DNA of 64,000 nucleotides. Origin: Paracoccaceae bacterium (GTDB lineage Bacteria > Pseudomonadota > Alphaproteobacteria > Rhodobacterales > Rhodobacteraceae). Of this stretch, positions 33,731-42,434 are shown piece by piece. Numbering within the stretch: position 1 is the first letter of the stretch; each line of letters begins with the position of its first letter. The notes beneath the pieces were generated by a model, which worked only from the letters and a program-made list of their open reading frames with translations, was not told where the DNA came from and ran no database searches. The position numbers were made by a program, and so were the translations under genes. The stretch is taken from NCBI GenBank assembly GCA_016124615.1, contig WGNF01000003.1, forward strand, positions 620,001 to 684,000, read 5' to 3'.

Positions 33731-35014
33731 TCATTCCCCCCGCGCGTCCAGCGCATCACGCAGCATCGCCAGCGGCAGATGCGCGTTCGGCGCATAGCGC
33801 ATCAGCCCGTGCCAGGGGATCGGCGCGGGCGGGCCACTGGGCACCGGCAGGTCCGCTGCTGGCACACCGCCCGCCCAATCGGCCAGCACGCGGCCCAGCA
33901 TCGTCGTCATCGCGATGCCGCGCCCGTTGCAGGCAATCCCGGCCATCAGGCCGGGCGCAGGCTCGATCAGATGCGGCAGGAAATCCGGCATCACCGCCGC
34001 CTGCCCCGACCACGCATGTTCCAGCGGTGGCAGGTCGGGCAGATCGAGCAGGCGCGACAGCCGCCGGTGGATCGCGCGCGGCACCCGGTAATCCGCGCCG
34101 GGGCCAAGAATGTGCATCCCGCCGCTGATCAACCGGTTGTTGGCGTCAAAGCGGAAGGTGAACAGGTTGCGCCGCGTATCGGATACGCATTGCCCGCCCG
34201 GCAACAGCCGCGTGCGCACCGCGGCGGGCAGGGGCGCCGTCGCGATCTGATAGACACGCAGCGGAAAGAACGACCGCGCCACAGCGGGTTGCAGGCCACC
34301 GATATGGGCGTTGGTTGCCAGCACGACGCGGGCCGCGCGCACCGATCCAGCGCCGCTGCGCGCGATCCACCCGCCGGGGGCCGCGTGAAGGCTAGTGACC
34401 GGCGTGTCCTCGAACACCACCGCCCCCGCCCGCTCGGCCGCCGCCGCCAGCCCGCGCGCATAGGCGACCGGGTTCAGCACGCCGCCCGAGTGGTCGATCC
34501 AGCCGCCCGCATAGCCGCGCGCGCCGGTCATGTGCGCCACCTGACCTGCATCGAGAACCGCAACCGGGCGGCCCCGATCCGCCCATTGCCGGGCACGGGC
34601 GCGGATCGCCTGCATCGCGGCCTCGGTTGGCGCGGGCTGGATCCAGCCGCTTTGCAGCGCATCGCAGGCGATGGCGTGGTCGCGGATCAGCCCGAACACC
34701 AGATCCGCGCTTGCCGCCGCGAACCCGACCAGCCGCGCGCCCCTGTCAGGGCCAAGGCGCGCCAGCACCGCGTCGGGGTCCACCCGCGCGAAATTCGGCA
34801 CCACAAAGCCCGCGTTGCGCCCGCTGGCCCCCGCCGCGATCCGATCCGCCTCCACCACCACAACGCGCAAGCCCGCCGTTGCGGCATGGAGCGCGCAGGA
34901 CAGCCCGGTGAATCCGGCGCCGATGACCAGCAGATCGGCCTCGACCTCTGCCACGTCCAGCGGCGGGCGCGCGGCAACCGCGCCGCTGACCACATGCCAA
35001 AGCGAGGGTGTCAC
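33731..35014 (-). CDS. FAD-dependent amine/D-amino-acid oxidase (DAO family)
   Basis: A 427-aa flavoprotein: DLLVIGAGFTGLSCALHAATAGLRVVVVEADRIAAGASGRNAGFVVPNFARVD is a DAO-family Rossmann fold with the GASGRNAG loop, and NGRGIAMTTMLGRVLADWAGG is the C-terminal FAD segment. It resembles gamma-glutamylputrescine oxidase and glycine-oxidase-like enzymes. A GTG start at 35014 overlaps the LivM-type stop (GTGA), so it is the last gene of the GFHM ABC operon and probably oxidises the imported amine or amino acid. Confidence 0.85.
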   Translation of the reverse strand: MTPSLWHVVSGAVAARPPLDVAEVEADLLVIGAGFTGLSCALHAATAGLRVVVVEADRIAAGASGRNAGFVVPNFARVDPDAVLARLGPDRGARLVGFAAASADLVFGLIRDHAIACDALQSGWIQPAPTEAAMQAIRARARQWADRGRPVAVLDAGQVAHMTGARGYAGGWIDHSGGVLNPVAYARGLAAAAERAGAVVFEDTPVTSLHAAPGGWIARSGAGSVRAARVVLATNAHIGGLQPAVARSFFPLRVYQIATAPLPAAVRTRLLPGGQCVSDTRRNLFTFRFDANNRLISGGMHILGPGADYRVPRAIHRRLSRLLDLPDLPPLEHAWSGQAAVMPDFLPHLIEPAPGLMAGIACNGRGIAMTTMLGRVLADWAGGVPAADLPVPSGPPAPIPWHGLMRYAPNAHLPLAMLRDALDARGE

Positions 35015-35964
35015 GCGTCGCCCCCGCCCGGTTTGGCCTTGCGCCGCGTGGGGCCGAAGAAGCCCTGCGGCCGGGCCAGCAGGATGACGCACAGCATCAC
35101 GCCGATGGCCACGATCTGCAACGCGGCGGCGCGGGCCTGAAACTCCGTGGGGACCAGCGCCGCCGTCAGCGCCCCCGCGCCGACCCAGACCGCCCAGACC
35201 ACCACCGCCCCGGCCAGCGCGCCCCGGTTCGAGCCCGAGCCACCAACCATCAGCATCGCCCAGACCTGAAACGTCAGCGTCGGCACATAGTCATCCGGCG
35301 CGATAAACCCGATCAGATGCGCCTGCACCGCCCCCGCCAGCCCCATCACCGCGCCCCCCGCCGCGAATGCCTGAATGCGGTAAGACCGGGCCGATTTGCC
35401 CAGCGAGACCGCCGCCCGTTCATCCTCGCGCAGCGCCCGCAGCACCCGACCCCAGGGGCTTTTCGTCAGGTGCTGAAGCGCCAGATAGGTCACCGCCGTC
35501 ACTGCAAGAACCACCGCGAAGTTGCTGAAATTGAACAGAACAGGGTGATCGGCCAACGCCCCGAACGGACGCGGGATGAAGGCCACGCCAAATGGCCCCC
35601 CGGTCAGCCCGACGGCGTTCAGCGCCACGAGTTGCGCCACGACAGCCACGCCGAAGGTGGTGATGGCAAGGTAATCCGCCTTCAGCCGCAGCGTGGCAAA
35701 GCCGGTCAGCGCCGCCGCCGCCCCTGCCAGCACCATCGCGCCAAGCCAGCCAACCGCGATCGGCAACCCGAAGCCGCCGATGCGGTCTGCCACCGCGGGC
35801 GTGGTCAGCAACGCCGAGGTATAGGCGCCGATCGCCACGAACCCCGCGATGCCCACGTTGAAAAGCCCGGTCAGCCCCCATTGCAGGTTCAGCCCCAGCG
35901 CGATCAGCCCGAAGATCAGCGCGGTGGACAGGAAGAAAGCGGCGTAGCCCAGAAGGTCGATCAT
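35011..35964 (-). CDS. LivM-type ABC transporter permease
   Basis: A 317-aa HAAT-family inner-membrane permease: GLNLQWGLTGLFNVGIAGFVAIGAYTSALLTTP and LRLKADYLAITTFGVAVVAQLVALNAVGLTGGPFG are family hallmarks, followed by the cytoplasmic loop SPWGRVLRALREDERAAVSLGKSARSYRIQAFA. It has an ATGA overlap with the LivH-type gene. The real start is MIDLLGYAAFFLST, 27 codons inside the track ORF. Confidence 0.9.
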   Translation of the reverse strand: MIDLLGYAAFFLSTALIFGLIALGLNLQWGLTGLFNVGIAGFVAIGAYTSALLTTPAVADRIGGFGLPIAVGWLGAMVLAGAAAALTGFATLRLKADYLAITTFGVAVVAQLVALNAVGLTGGPFGVAFIPRPFGALADHPVLFNFSNFAVVLAVTAVTYLALQHLTKSPWGRVLRALREDERAAVSLGKSARSYRIQAFAAGGAVMGLAGAVQAHLIGFIAPDDYVPTLTFQVWAMLMVGGSGSNRGALAGAVVVWAVWVGAGALTAALVPTEFQARAAALQIVAIGVMLCVILLARPQGFFGPTRRKAKPGGGDA

Positions 35965-36869
35965 CGCTCGCGCACTCCAAAGATGCCGTTGGGGCGGACC
36001 AGCAGAACCGCCATCAGGATCACGAACGCCACCGCCTGCCGCCATTCGGCACCGATCAGCTGCACCGCGCCCGCCTCGGACAGGCCGATGATCAGCCCGC
36101 CCAGCACGGCGCCCGGCACGCTGCCGATGCCGCCAAGGATCGCGGCGGCAAACATCGGCAGCAGCAGATCAAGCCCCATCAGCGGCCGGATCTGCACGAT
36201 CACCCCCACCATGATGCCCGCCGCGCAGGCCAGTGCCCCGCCCAACAGCCAGGTCGCGCGCACCACGCGGGCAACGTCGATGCCGACGACACGCGCCAGC
36301 GCCGCGTTCTGGCTGTAGGCCTGCATCTCGCGCCCGGTGCGGCTGCGCGTCATGAACAGGTGCATCGCGGTGACCAGCACCACCGTCATGCCCAGCAGCA
36401 CGATCTGGTCGGGCGTGATGCGAATTCCCCAGCCCACCGGCATCGCCATCTGGATGCTGCGGCTGAAATAGGTCGGGCGCGAGGTGAAGGTAAACTCCAG
36501 CAAACTGCGCAGCGCCATCGAGGCGCCAAAGCTGGCCATCACGACGATGATCGACTGGCCCCGCGCCCGCAATCGCGCAAACAGCACCGCGTCAAGTGCC
36601 AGCGCCATCAGGCCGGTCAGCACCATGCCAGCCAGCCCCGCCACGATCAGCGGCCAACCGAACGACAGCGGGCCAAGCGGCGCGGTCGCCCCGAAAGTGG
36701 CGCCGATCACGCCGACCAGCGTGAGCGTGGCATAGGTGCCCCAGGCCATGAAATCGCCATGCGCGAAGTTGGAAAAGCGCAGGATCGAATAGGTCAGCGT
36801 GATCCCGATGGCACCAAGCCCCACCATTGATCCCGACAACACCCCGTCGACCAGAAATTGCAGGTTCAT
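35961..36869 (-). CDS. LivH-type ABC transporter permease
   Basis: A 302-aa HAAT-family permease starting MNLQFLVDGVLSGSMVGLGAIGITLTYSILRFSNFAHGDFMAWGTY, the typical LivH opening, with the loop SRTGREMQAYSQNAALARVVGIDVARVVRATWLLG. It overlaps the upstream ATPase gene and the downstream LivM gene by ATGA. The track start at 36926 is too early. Confidence 0.9.
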   Translation of the reverse strand: MNLQFLVDGVLSGSMVGLGAIGITLTYSILRFSNFAHGDFMAWGTYATLTLVGVIGATFGATAPLGPLSFGWPLIVAGLAGMVLTGLMALALDAVLFARLRARGQSIIVVMASFGASMALRSLLEFTFTSRPTYFSRSIQMAMPVGWGIRITPDQIVLLGMTVVLVTAMHLFMTRSRTGREMQAYSQNAALARVVGIDVARVVRATWLLGGALACAAGIMVGVIVQIRPLMGLDLLLPMFAAAILGGIGSVPGAVLGGLIIGLSEAGAVQLIGAEWRQAVAFVILMAVLLVRPNGIFGVRER

Positions 36870-37600
36870 CGCGCGCCCTCCTTCCGCTGGCCCAGGTAAA
36901 GTTCGGCGATGATCGGGTCGTGCCAAAGGCTTGCGGCGGGTCCTTCATGTGCCACCCGGCCCTCGACCAGCACATAGGCCCGGTCGCCGATCGCCAGCGC
37001 GGCGCGGGCGTTCTGTTCCACCAGAACGATGGTCAGACCCGCGCGCCGCATCTCGGCCAGCTGGGCAAAGACCATCTCGACGAACTTGGGCGACAGCCCG
37101 GCCGAGGGTTCATCCAGCATCAGCACGCGCGGCCGCACGATCAGCGCCCGCGCCGCCGCCAGCATCTGGCGCTGCCCGCCCGACAGGCTGCCCGCCGGAA
37201 GACGGCGCTGGCGCGCGAGGTCAGGGAACATCTGGAACATCTCGTCGATGCGCCCGGCAATCTCGGCGCGGGCCAGCACCCCCGCCGACACACGCAGGTT
37301 GTCCTGCACCGACATCAGTGGAAACACATTGTCGGTCTGCGGCACGAAGGCCAGCCCGCGCCGCACCATCTGATGCGCGGGCACCTGCGTGATCTCTTGC
37401 CCGTCCAGCGCGACAGAGCCGGAGGTCACTGGAACAAGCCCCGCTATCGCCTTGATGAGGCTTGACTTCCCGGCACCGTTCGGGCCGAGGATCACGACGA
37501 TTTCGGCGGCATTCGCCTGCATCGTGGCGCCGCGCACGATCGACAGCCCCGGCTCATATCCCGCGACCAGCGCATCAACCTGAAGGATCGGGCCGGTCAT
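36866..37600 (-). CDS. LivF-type ABC transporter ATPase
   Basis: A 244-aa ATPase with Walker A LGPNGAGKSSLIKAIAG, signature LSGGQRQMLAAARALI, Walker B VLMLDEPSAGLSP and LVEQNARAALAIGDRAYVLVEGRV, the LivF switch and tail. It has ATGA overlaps on both sides. It starts at MTGPILQVDALVAGY (37600). Confidence 0.91.
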   Translation of the reverse strand: MTGPILQVDALVAGYEPGLSIVRGATMQANAAEIVVILGPNGAGKSSLIKAIAGLVPVTSGSVALDGQEITQVPAHQMVRRGLAFVPQTDNVFPLMSVQDNLRVSAGVLARAEIAGRIDEMFQMFPDLARQRRLPAGSLSGGQRQMLAAARALIVRPRVLMLDEPSAGLSPKFVEMVFAQLAEMRRAGLTIVLVEQNARAALAIGDRAYVLVEGRVAHEGPAASLWHDPIIAELYLGQRKEGAR

Positions 37601-38370
37601 GCGGCGCCCCCCAGATAGGCCTCGATCACGCGCGGATCGCGGGCCACCTCGTCTGGCGTGCCTTCGCACAGCGCGGCACCGGCGGCCATCACCAGAACGC
37701 GGTGGCACAGGCGGGTGACCATGTCGATATTGTGTTCGATCAGCAGAAAGGTGACGCCGCGCGCGTTGATGTCGCGGATACGGTCGATGATCACCTCCAG
37801 CAGCGTGGCATTCACCCCGGCGGCGGGTTCGTCCAGCAGGATGATGCCGGGGTCGGCCATCAGCACGCGCGCCAGTTCCAGCAGTTTGCGCTGCCCGCCC
37901 GACAGAACGCGCGCCGGTTCCTCGGCCAACCGCGCCAGCAGCACGAGGTCCAGCAGGCCGCGCGCCTTGTCGCGCGCCGCGCGTTCCTCGGCGGCGATGC
38001 GGCGGGGGGTGGTGAAATTCGCCCAGAACCGCTCTCCGGTCTGGTGCTGGCGGGCCAGCAGCATGTTGTCCATCAACGTCAGGTCGGGAAACGGGCGCGG
38101 GATCTGGAAGGTGCGGCCAAGCCCGCGCGCAAGGCGGCTATGGGGCGGCGCCCCTGCCACCTCGACCCCGTTCAGGCGGATCGACCCGGACGAAGGTGCA
38201 ACCGCCCCCGCCAGCAGGTCGAACATCGTCGTCTTGCCCGCGCCGTTCGGGCCGATCAGGCCCAGGATTTCCTGCGGCGCCACCGCGAACGACATGCCGT
38301 CAACCGCCGTGACGCCGCCAAACCGCTTGGTCACCTTCTGCGCTTCCAACACGGGGGGCGGCGTGGGCAT
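37597..38370 (-). CDS. LivG-type ABC transporter ATPase
   Basis: A 257-aa ATPase: TKRFGGVTAVDGMSFAVAPQEILGLIGPNGAGKTTMFDLLAG, GLGRTFQIPRPFPDLTLMDNMLLA, signature LSGGQRKLLELARVLM, Walker B IILLDEPAAGVNATL. The ATG at 38370 with AGGAAG 5 nt upstream is preferred over the track's GTG at 38376. It is the first gene of the leftward operon, divergent from the GntR gene. The cognate periplasmic receptor is probably the LivK-type gene at 41141. Confidence 0.9.
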   Translation of the reverse strand: MPTPPPVLEAQKVTKRFGGVTAVDGMSFAVAPQEILGLIGPNGAGKTTMFDLLAGAVAPSSGSIRLNGVEVAGAPPHSRLARGLGRTFQIPRPFPDLTLMDNMLLARQHQTGERFWANFTTPRRIAAEERAARDKARGLLDLVLLARLAEEPARVLSGGQRKLLELARVLMADPGIILLDEPAAGVNATLLEVIIDRIRDINARGVTFLLIEHNIDMVTRLCHRVLVMAAGAALCEGTPDEVARDPRVIEAYLGGAA

Positions 38371-38390
38371 CGACACTTCCTATCTTTGAT

Positions 38391-38415
38391 GTGTGATCAC
38401 ACTTGATTTGATCAC
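38391..38415. promoter_or_regulatory. candidate FCD-GntR operator pair
   Basis: GTGTGATCACAC (38391-38402) is a perfect 12-bp palindrome. A second TGATCA core lies at 38409-38414, centred 15 bp away. Both are in the 102-bp divergent promoter between the LivG-type and GntR genes. TGATCA-type centres fit FadR/FCD regulators, making the adjacent GntR protein the likely ligand. Confidence 0.55.
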
Positions 38416-38472
38416 GTTATCGGCGCCTAATGGTTCACGCAAGATGATTCTTTTCCGGGGGCACGGCACGCA

Positions 38473-39186
38473 ATGAACGAAAAGGCAGGCCCGATGAGCA
38501 TCAGCCTTGCACCGGTCGGGCGCGAGACCGTGCAGGACCGGGTCTATGCCGAACTGCGTCGCGCGCTGATCGGCGGGCTGTTCGCGCCGTCGCAGGTGCT
38601 GACGATCCGGGGGCTGGCCGACGCGCTGATGACCTCGACCATGCCGGTGCGCGAGGCGCTGGGGCGGCTGATCTCGGAGCAGGCGCTGGAGGCGCTGCCG
38701 AACCGCACGATCCGGGTGCCGCCGATCACGCTGGAGCGGATCGACGACCTGCTGCGCGCGCGCGTGCTGATCGAGGGCGAGGCGATCGCGCTGGCCGCGC
38801 CGCATATGGATGCGCCCCGCCTTGCCACGGTGCGCAAGATCATGACCGAGTGGCAGCGGCTGCGCCTTGGCGGCAATCCCCAGACGGTGGACCGCGAGGT
38901 CGCGCTGAATCAGGCCTTCCATTTCGAGATTTACCACGCCTGCGGGTCGTCGGTGCTGATCCCGATGATCGAAAGCCTGTGGCTGCAATCCGGCCCCTGC
39001 ACCCGTGCCGCGATCTTTGCCTTTTCCGAGGCCGGCGAAAGTGATGCCGCGCTGTTTCACCTGCGCATTCTGGAGGCGCTGGAGGCGGGCGATGCGGCGG
39101 CGGCGCGGGCGGCGCTGGTGGCCGACATCAGCCGCCCCTTCGCCTTTCTGCGCGACAAGTTGTTAAGCGAAGGAGTGACAGCATGA
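38473..39186 (+). CDS. GntR-family (FCD domain) transcriptional regulator
   Basis: A 237-aa regulator with an N-terminal winged helix (DRVYAELRRALIGGLFAPSQVLTIRGLADALMTSTMPVREALGRLISEQALEALPNRTIRVP) and a C-terminal FCD ligand-binding domain (ALNQAFHFEIYHACGSSVLIPMIESLWLQSGP, with FH.EIY and the H in FHLRILEALEAGD as likely metal/ligand residues). It is translationally coupled to the next gene by ATGA. It probably controls both the leftward ABC operon and its own operon. Confidence 0.92.
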   Translation: MNEKAGPMSISLAPVGRETVQDRVYAELRRALIGGLFAPSQVLTIRGLADALMTSTMPVREALGRLISEQALEALPNRTIRVPPITLERIDDLLRARVLIEGEAIALAAPHMDAPRLATVRKIMTEWQRLRLGGNPQTVDREVALNQAFHFEIYHACGSSVLIPMIESLWLQSGPCTRAAIFAFSEAGESDAALFHLRILEALEAGDAAAARAALVADISRPFAFLRDKLLSEGVTA

Positions 39187-39668
39187 CGGGGCTGATCGAA
39201 ATTTCCGAACCGAAGTCGGGGCTTACGGTGCGCGCGGCGCTGATCGGCGCCAAGGCGCCGGTGAATACCGCCTTCCTGTGGCGCTGGCTGGCCGAAGAAC
39301 GCGTGGTGCCGTCGATCCACGCGATCTGGACCGGCCCAGAGATTTCCTGCCCGATCCCGCATGCGCAGGTGGCGGGCGAGGATGCCCTGCCGCCCGAGAA
39401 TGCGACGCTGACGCCGCAGCCGGGCGATGTGGTGCTGACCTATGTGCCGACCCATGTCTGGGGCGGCAACCCGGTGCCGGTCTTCGATATCGGCCTGTTC
39501 TATGGCCCCGGCGCGCGGATGTTGTTTCCGATCGGCTGGCTCGCCGGGTCGGTGGTGGCGCAGGTGGTGCCAGAGGATCGCGCTGCGCTCGCCGAGGGCT
39601 GCGCCCGCATCCGCCAGACCGGCGCCTGCGAGATCACCTTCCGCCGCCTGCCCGAGGCCAGCGCATGA
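39183..39668 (+). CDS. DUF3830 family protein (cyclophilin-like fold)
   Basis: A 161-aa uncharacterised protein. The segments LTVRAALIGAKAPVNTAFLWRWLAEERVVPSIHAIWTGPEISCPIP and PQPGDVVLTYVPTHVWGGNPVPVFDIGLFYGPGARMLFPIGWLAGSVVAQV match the DUF3830 pattern, whose structures have a cyclophilin-like beta barrel. No catalytic function is established. It sits in a chain of 4-bp-overlapping genes (GntR, DUF3830, TIGR04076-like, AKR), so it is likely needed stoichiometrically for metabolism of the compound sensed by GntR. Confidence 0.8.
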   Translation: MTGLIEISEPKSGLTVRAALIGAKAPVNTAFLWRWLAEERVVPSIHAIWTGPEISCPIPHAQVAGEDALPPENATLTPQPGDVVLTYVPTHVWGGNPVPVFDIGLFYGPGARMLFPIGWLAGSVVAQVVPEDRAALAEGCARIRQTGACEITFRRLPEASA

Positions 39669-40006
39669 GCGACGATTTCGAACTTTACGACCTGCGGGTC
39701 GAGATCGTGGCGCCGGAAGGGGCGCGGATTTACTGCGGCACCCCCGGCGACTGGTTCGAGCTGCGCGGCGAACAGTTGCATCTGCCGCCGGGGCAAGGCT
39801 TCTCGATCTACTCGCTGGCCGCGATCCTGCCGCTGTTGCCCGCCAAGCAGCGCATGACGCATCCAAACGACTGGATGACATCCGACGCGGAAATCGCCTG
39901 CCCCGACCCGAACTGCCCGTCGCGCCTGCGCATCACGCGGATCGGCAAACGCCGGTTCAGCCATGCCGAGACCACCGCCGTTCCCCTGCCCCGGAGTGTT
40001 GAATGA
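39665..40006 (+). CDS. TIGR04076-like small protein
   Basis: A 113-aa cytoplasmic protein: YDLRVEIVAPEGARIYCGTPGDWFELRGEQLHLPPGQGFSIYSLAAILPLLPAKQRM follows the TIGR04076 layout (short beta domain with GD.F and a YAL..ILP.L segment). A C-terminal CPDPNCPSRLRITRIGKRRF has a C-x4-C pair that could bind metal. Function unknown. Overlaps of 4 bp with both neighbours tie it to DUF3830 and the aldo/keto reductase. Confidence 0.7.
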   Translation: MSDDFELYDLRVEIVAPEGARIYCGTPGDWFELRGEQLHLPPGQGFSIYSLAAILPLLPAKQRMTHPNDWMTSDAEIACPDPNCPSRLRITRIGKRRFSHAETTAVPLPRSVE

Positions 40007-41058
40007 CGACCGTTCCCACCATCGCCCTGCGACCGGGGCACGAGATTTCCCGCGTGATCCGCGGCGGCTGGCAGCTTGCGGGCGGCCACGGGCCGGTGGA
40101 CCGGGCGCAGACCATTGCCGATATGGTGGCCTTCGCCGAGGCGGGCATCGTCACCTTCGACTGCGCCGACATCTATACCGGCGTGGAAGAGATGATCGGT
40201 GCCTTTCGCGCCGAATATGGCCGCACACACGGCGCCGCCGCCTTGGCGCGGATCAAGGTGCATACCAAGCTGGTGCCTGACCTCGAAGACCTGGCAACCC
40301 TCGACCGCGCCTATATCCGCCGCATTGTCGAAACCTCGCTGAAACGGCTGCGAACAGAGCGGCTCGACCTCGTGCAGTTCCACTGGTGGGATTACGCGGT
40401 GCCGCGCTATCTCGACGCCGTGGGCTGGCTGGACGAGTTGCGGCGCGAGGGCAAGGTGGCCCATGTCGGCGGCACAAACTTCGACACCGCGCGCACGCTG
40501 GAAATCATCGGCGCCGGGGTGCCGCTGGTCTCGATGCAGGTGCAATACAGCCTGATCGACGCGCGGCCGGAACGGCTGCTGGCCAAGGCAGCGCTGGCAC
40601 ATGACATGTGGATACTGGCCTATGGGTCGGTGGCGGGCGGGTTTCTGGGTGACCGCTGGCTGGGCCAACCCGAACCGGTGGGAGAACTGGAGAACCGGTC
40701 GCTGACCAAATACAAGCTGATCATCGACGATTTCGGCGGCTGGGATCTGTTCCAGGCCCTGCTGCGCGCCCTGCGTGCGATTGCAGACCGGCACGGCACC
40801 GACATCGCCACGGTGGCAAGCGCCGCAATGCTGGACCGCCCGGCGGTGGCGGCGGTGATCGTGGGCGCGCGCAACCGCAGCCATCTGGCCCGCAACGTGC
40901 AGGTGGCGACGCTGGCGCTGACCGCCGCCGACCGGGCCGAAATCGCGGCGGTGCTGGCACAGGCAACGGTGCCCGAGGGCGACACCTACACGCTGGAACG
41001 CGACCGCAACGGGCGGCACGGCCAGATTATCAAATACAACCTGAACAAGGCATCCTGA
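40003..41058 (+). CDS. aldo/keto reductase
   Basis: A 351-aa TIM-barrel NAD(P)H-dependent oxidoreductase. The catalytic tetrad is visible as Asp and Tyr in TFDCADIYTGVEEMIG, Lys in IKVHTKLVPDLED and His in LDLVQFHWWD. The NADPH-binding end includes VIVGARNRSHLARNVQ. It is coupled to the TIGR04076-like gene by ATGA. It probably reduces or oxidises a carbonyl intermediate of the pathway fed by the ABC importer; the substrate is unknown. Confidence 0.88.
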   Translation: MTTVPTIALRPGHEISRVIRGGWQLAGGHGPVDRAQTIADMVAFAEAGIVTFDCADIYTGVEEMIGAFRAEYGRTHGAAALARIKVHTKLVPDLEDLATLDRAYIRRIVETSLKRLRTERLDLVQFHWWDYAVPRYLDAVGWLDELRREGKVAHVGGTNFDTARTLEIIGAGVPLVSMQVQYSLIDARPERLLAKAALAHDMWILAYGSVAGGFLGDRWLGQPEPVGELENRSLTKYKLIIDDFGGWDLFQALLRALRAIADRHGTDIATVASAAMLDRPAVAAVIVGARNRSHLARNVQVATLALTAADRAEIAAVLAQATVPEGDTYTLERDRNGRHGQIIKYNLNKAS

Positions 41059-41140
41059 GCCGATGCCAAGATCGCCGGGGATGCCTGAACCGGCGACAGA
41101 AACGCAGAACAGGCGGCCACTCCAACGGATGAGGATGAAC

Positions 41141-42388
41141 ATGAAAACGTCAATGATTGCTATACTTTCCGGGATGATGTTGATGCCGGTCGCGGCCTCT
41201 GCCTGCGATATCACGGTGGGTCTCGTGCTGGAACTGACCGGGCCTGCGGGCGAATACGGTCAAGCGGGCGCCAAATCGGTGGAAATGGCCTTCCGCGATC
41301 TAAACGACGCGGGCGGCGTTGCGGGCTGCACGCTGAAAACCGACACCCGAGACAGCCAGACCCAGCCCAACGTGGCGGTGGATGCGGCAACGCAACTGGT
41401 GCAGGTGGCGAAGGTGCCCGCGATCATCGGCGGCATCATCTCGCCGATGACGATCCCGATCCTGACCTCGGTGACCGCGCCCGCGCATGTGCTGCAAGTT
41501 TCGCCCGCGTCCTCGTCGCCGACGCTGACCGCACTTGGCGAGGCGGGCAAGACCAACGGCGTGTTCTTCCGCACCATCACCTCGGATGCGCTGCAAGGCG
41601 TGGCGGCGGCCAAGTTCGCCATCGACAAGGGCTTCAAGAAGATCGCGATCATCCATCAGAACAACGACTTCGGCGTCAATCTGGTGAAGGAATTCACGGC
41701 CCCCTACAAGGCGCTTGGCGGCACCATCGTGTCGGTCACGCCCTACAACGCCAAACAATCGAGCTATGCCAGCGAAGTGACGGCGGCGATGGCGGGCAAC
41801 CCGGATGCGCTTTACCTGATCTCGGACCCGGTTGATGGTGCCACCATCGCGCGGACCTGGATCAGCCAGGGCGGCGTGCAGAAATTCCTGCTCAATGACG
41901 GGATGAACTCGGACGATTTCATCAACAGCGTCGGCAAGGAGTATCTGGGCCAGGCCTATGGCACCTCGTCCGGCACCAGCCCGACCGCCTCGACTGCCTA
42001 TTTCAACGCGAATTACAAGGCGTTTTCGGGCATCGACCCGGCAGCCCCGGCGGCGGACCGGTCTTATGACGCGGGGGCCTTGGTGGGCCTTGCCATCGCC
42101 ATCGCGGGCGGGCCGGATGCGGCCAAACTGCCAGCGGCGATGTATAAGGCGGTCGATCCGGCGGGCACCCCGATCTATGCCGGCAAGGAAGAGTTCGCCA
42201 AGGCGCTGAAGCTGATCGCCGATGGCAAGCCGATCAAGTACGAGGGCGTCATCGGGCCGGTCGAGTTCGACAAATACGGCGACATTTCCGGCCCGTTCCG
42301 GTTGTGGCAGATCGTCGACGGCAAAGTGACGACGGTTGGCGAGATGACGCAGTCCGACGTGGACGCGGTGAAGGCCCAGATCAAGTAG
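41141..42388 (+). CDS. LivK-type ABC transporter substrate-binding protein
   Basis: A 415-aa periplasmic-binding protein of the Peripla_BP_6 class. The signal MKTSMIAILSGMMLMPVAASA is followed by CDITVGLVLELTGPAGEYGQAGAKSVEMAFRDLNDAGGVAG, AIIGGIISPMTIPILT and IAIIHQNNDFGVNLVKEF. The start MKTSM (41141) is chosen because GATGAGG lies upstream; the track begins 26 codons earlier. It is the receptor for the GFHM transporter encoded on the other strand, last in the GntR operon. Confidence 0.9.
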   Translation: MKTSMIAILSGMMLMPVAASACDITVGLVLELTGPAGEYGQAGAKSVEMAFRDLNDAGGVAGCTLKTDTRDSQTQPNVAVDAATQLVQVAKVPAIIGGIISPMTIPILTSVTAPAHVLQVSPASSSPTLTALGEAGKTNGVFFRTITSDALQGVAAAKFAIDKGFKKIAIIHQNNDFGVNLVKEFTAPYKALGGTIVSVTPYNAKQSSYASEVTAAMAGNPDALYLISDPVDGATIARTWISQGGVQKFLLNDGMNSDDFINSVGKEYLGQAYGTSSGTSPTASTAYFNANYKAFSGIDPAAPAADRSYDAGALVGLAIAIAGGPDAAKLPAAMYKAVDPAGTPIYAGKEEFAKALKLIADGKPIKYEGVIGPVEFDKYGDISGPFRLWQIVDGKVTTVGEMTQSDVDAVKAQIK

Positions 42389-42403
42389 TACCGCCGCACC
42401 AAC

Positions 42404-42432
42404 CGCGCCGCCGGGCGATCCCCGGCGGCGCG
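42404..42432. terminator. strong hairpin between convergent genes
   Basis: CGCGCCGCCGGG-cgatc-CCCGGCGGCGCG is a perfect 12-bp GC-only stem with a 5-nt loop between the stops of the LivK-type gene and the leftward FAD oxidoreductase. There is no T-run, so it probably acts as a bidirectional stem-type terminator or 3'-end stabiliser. Confidence 0.6.
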
Positions 42433-42434
42433 TC

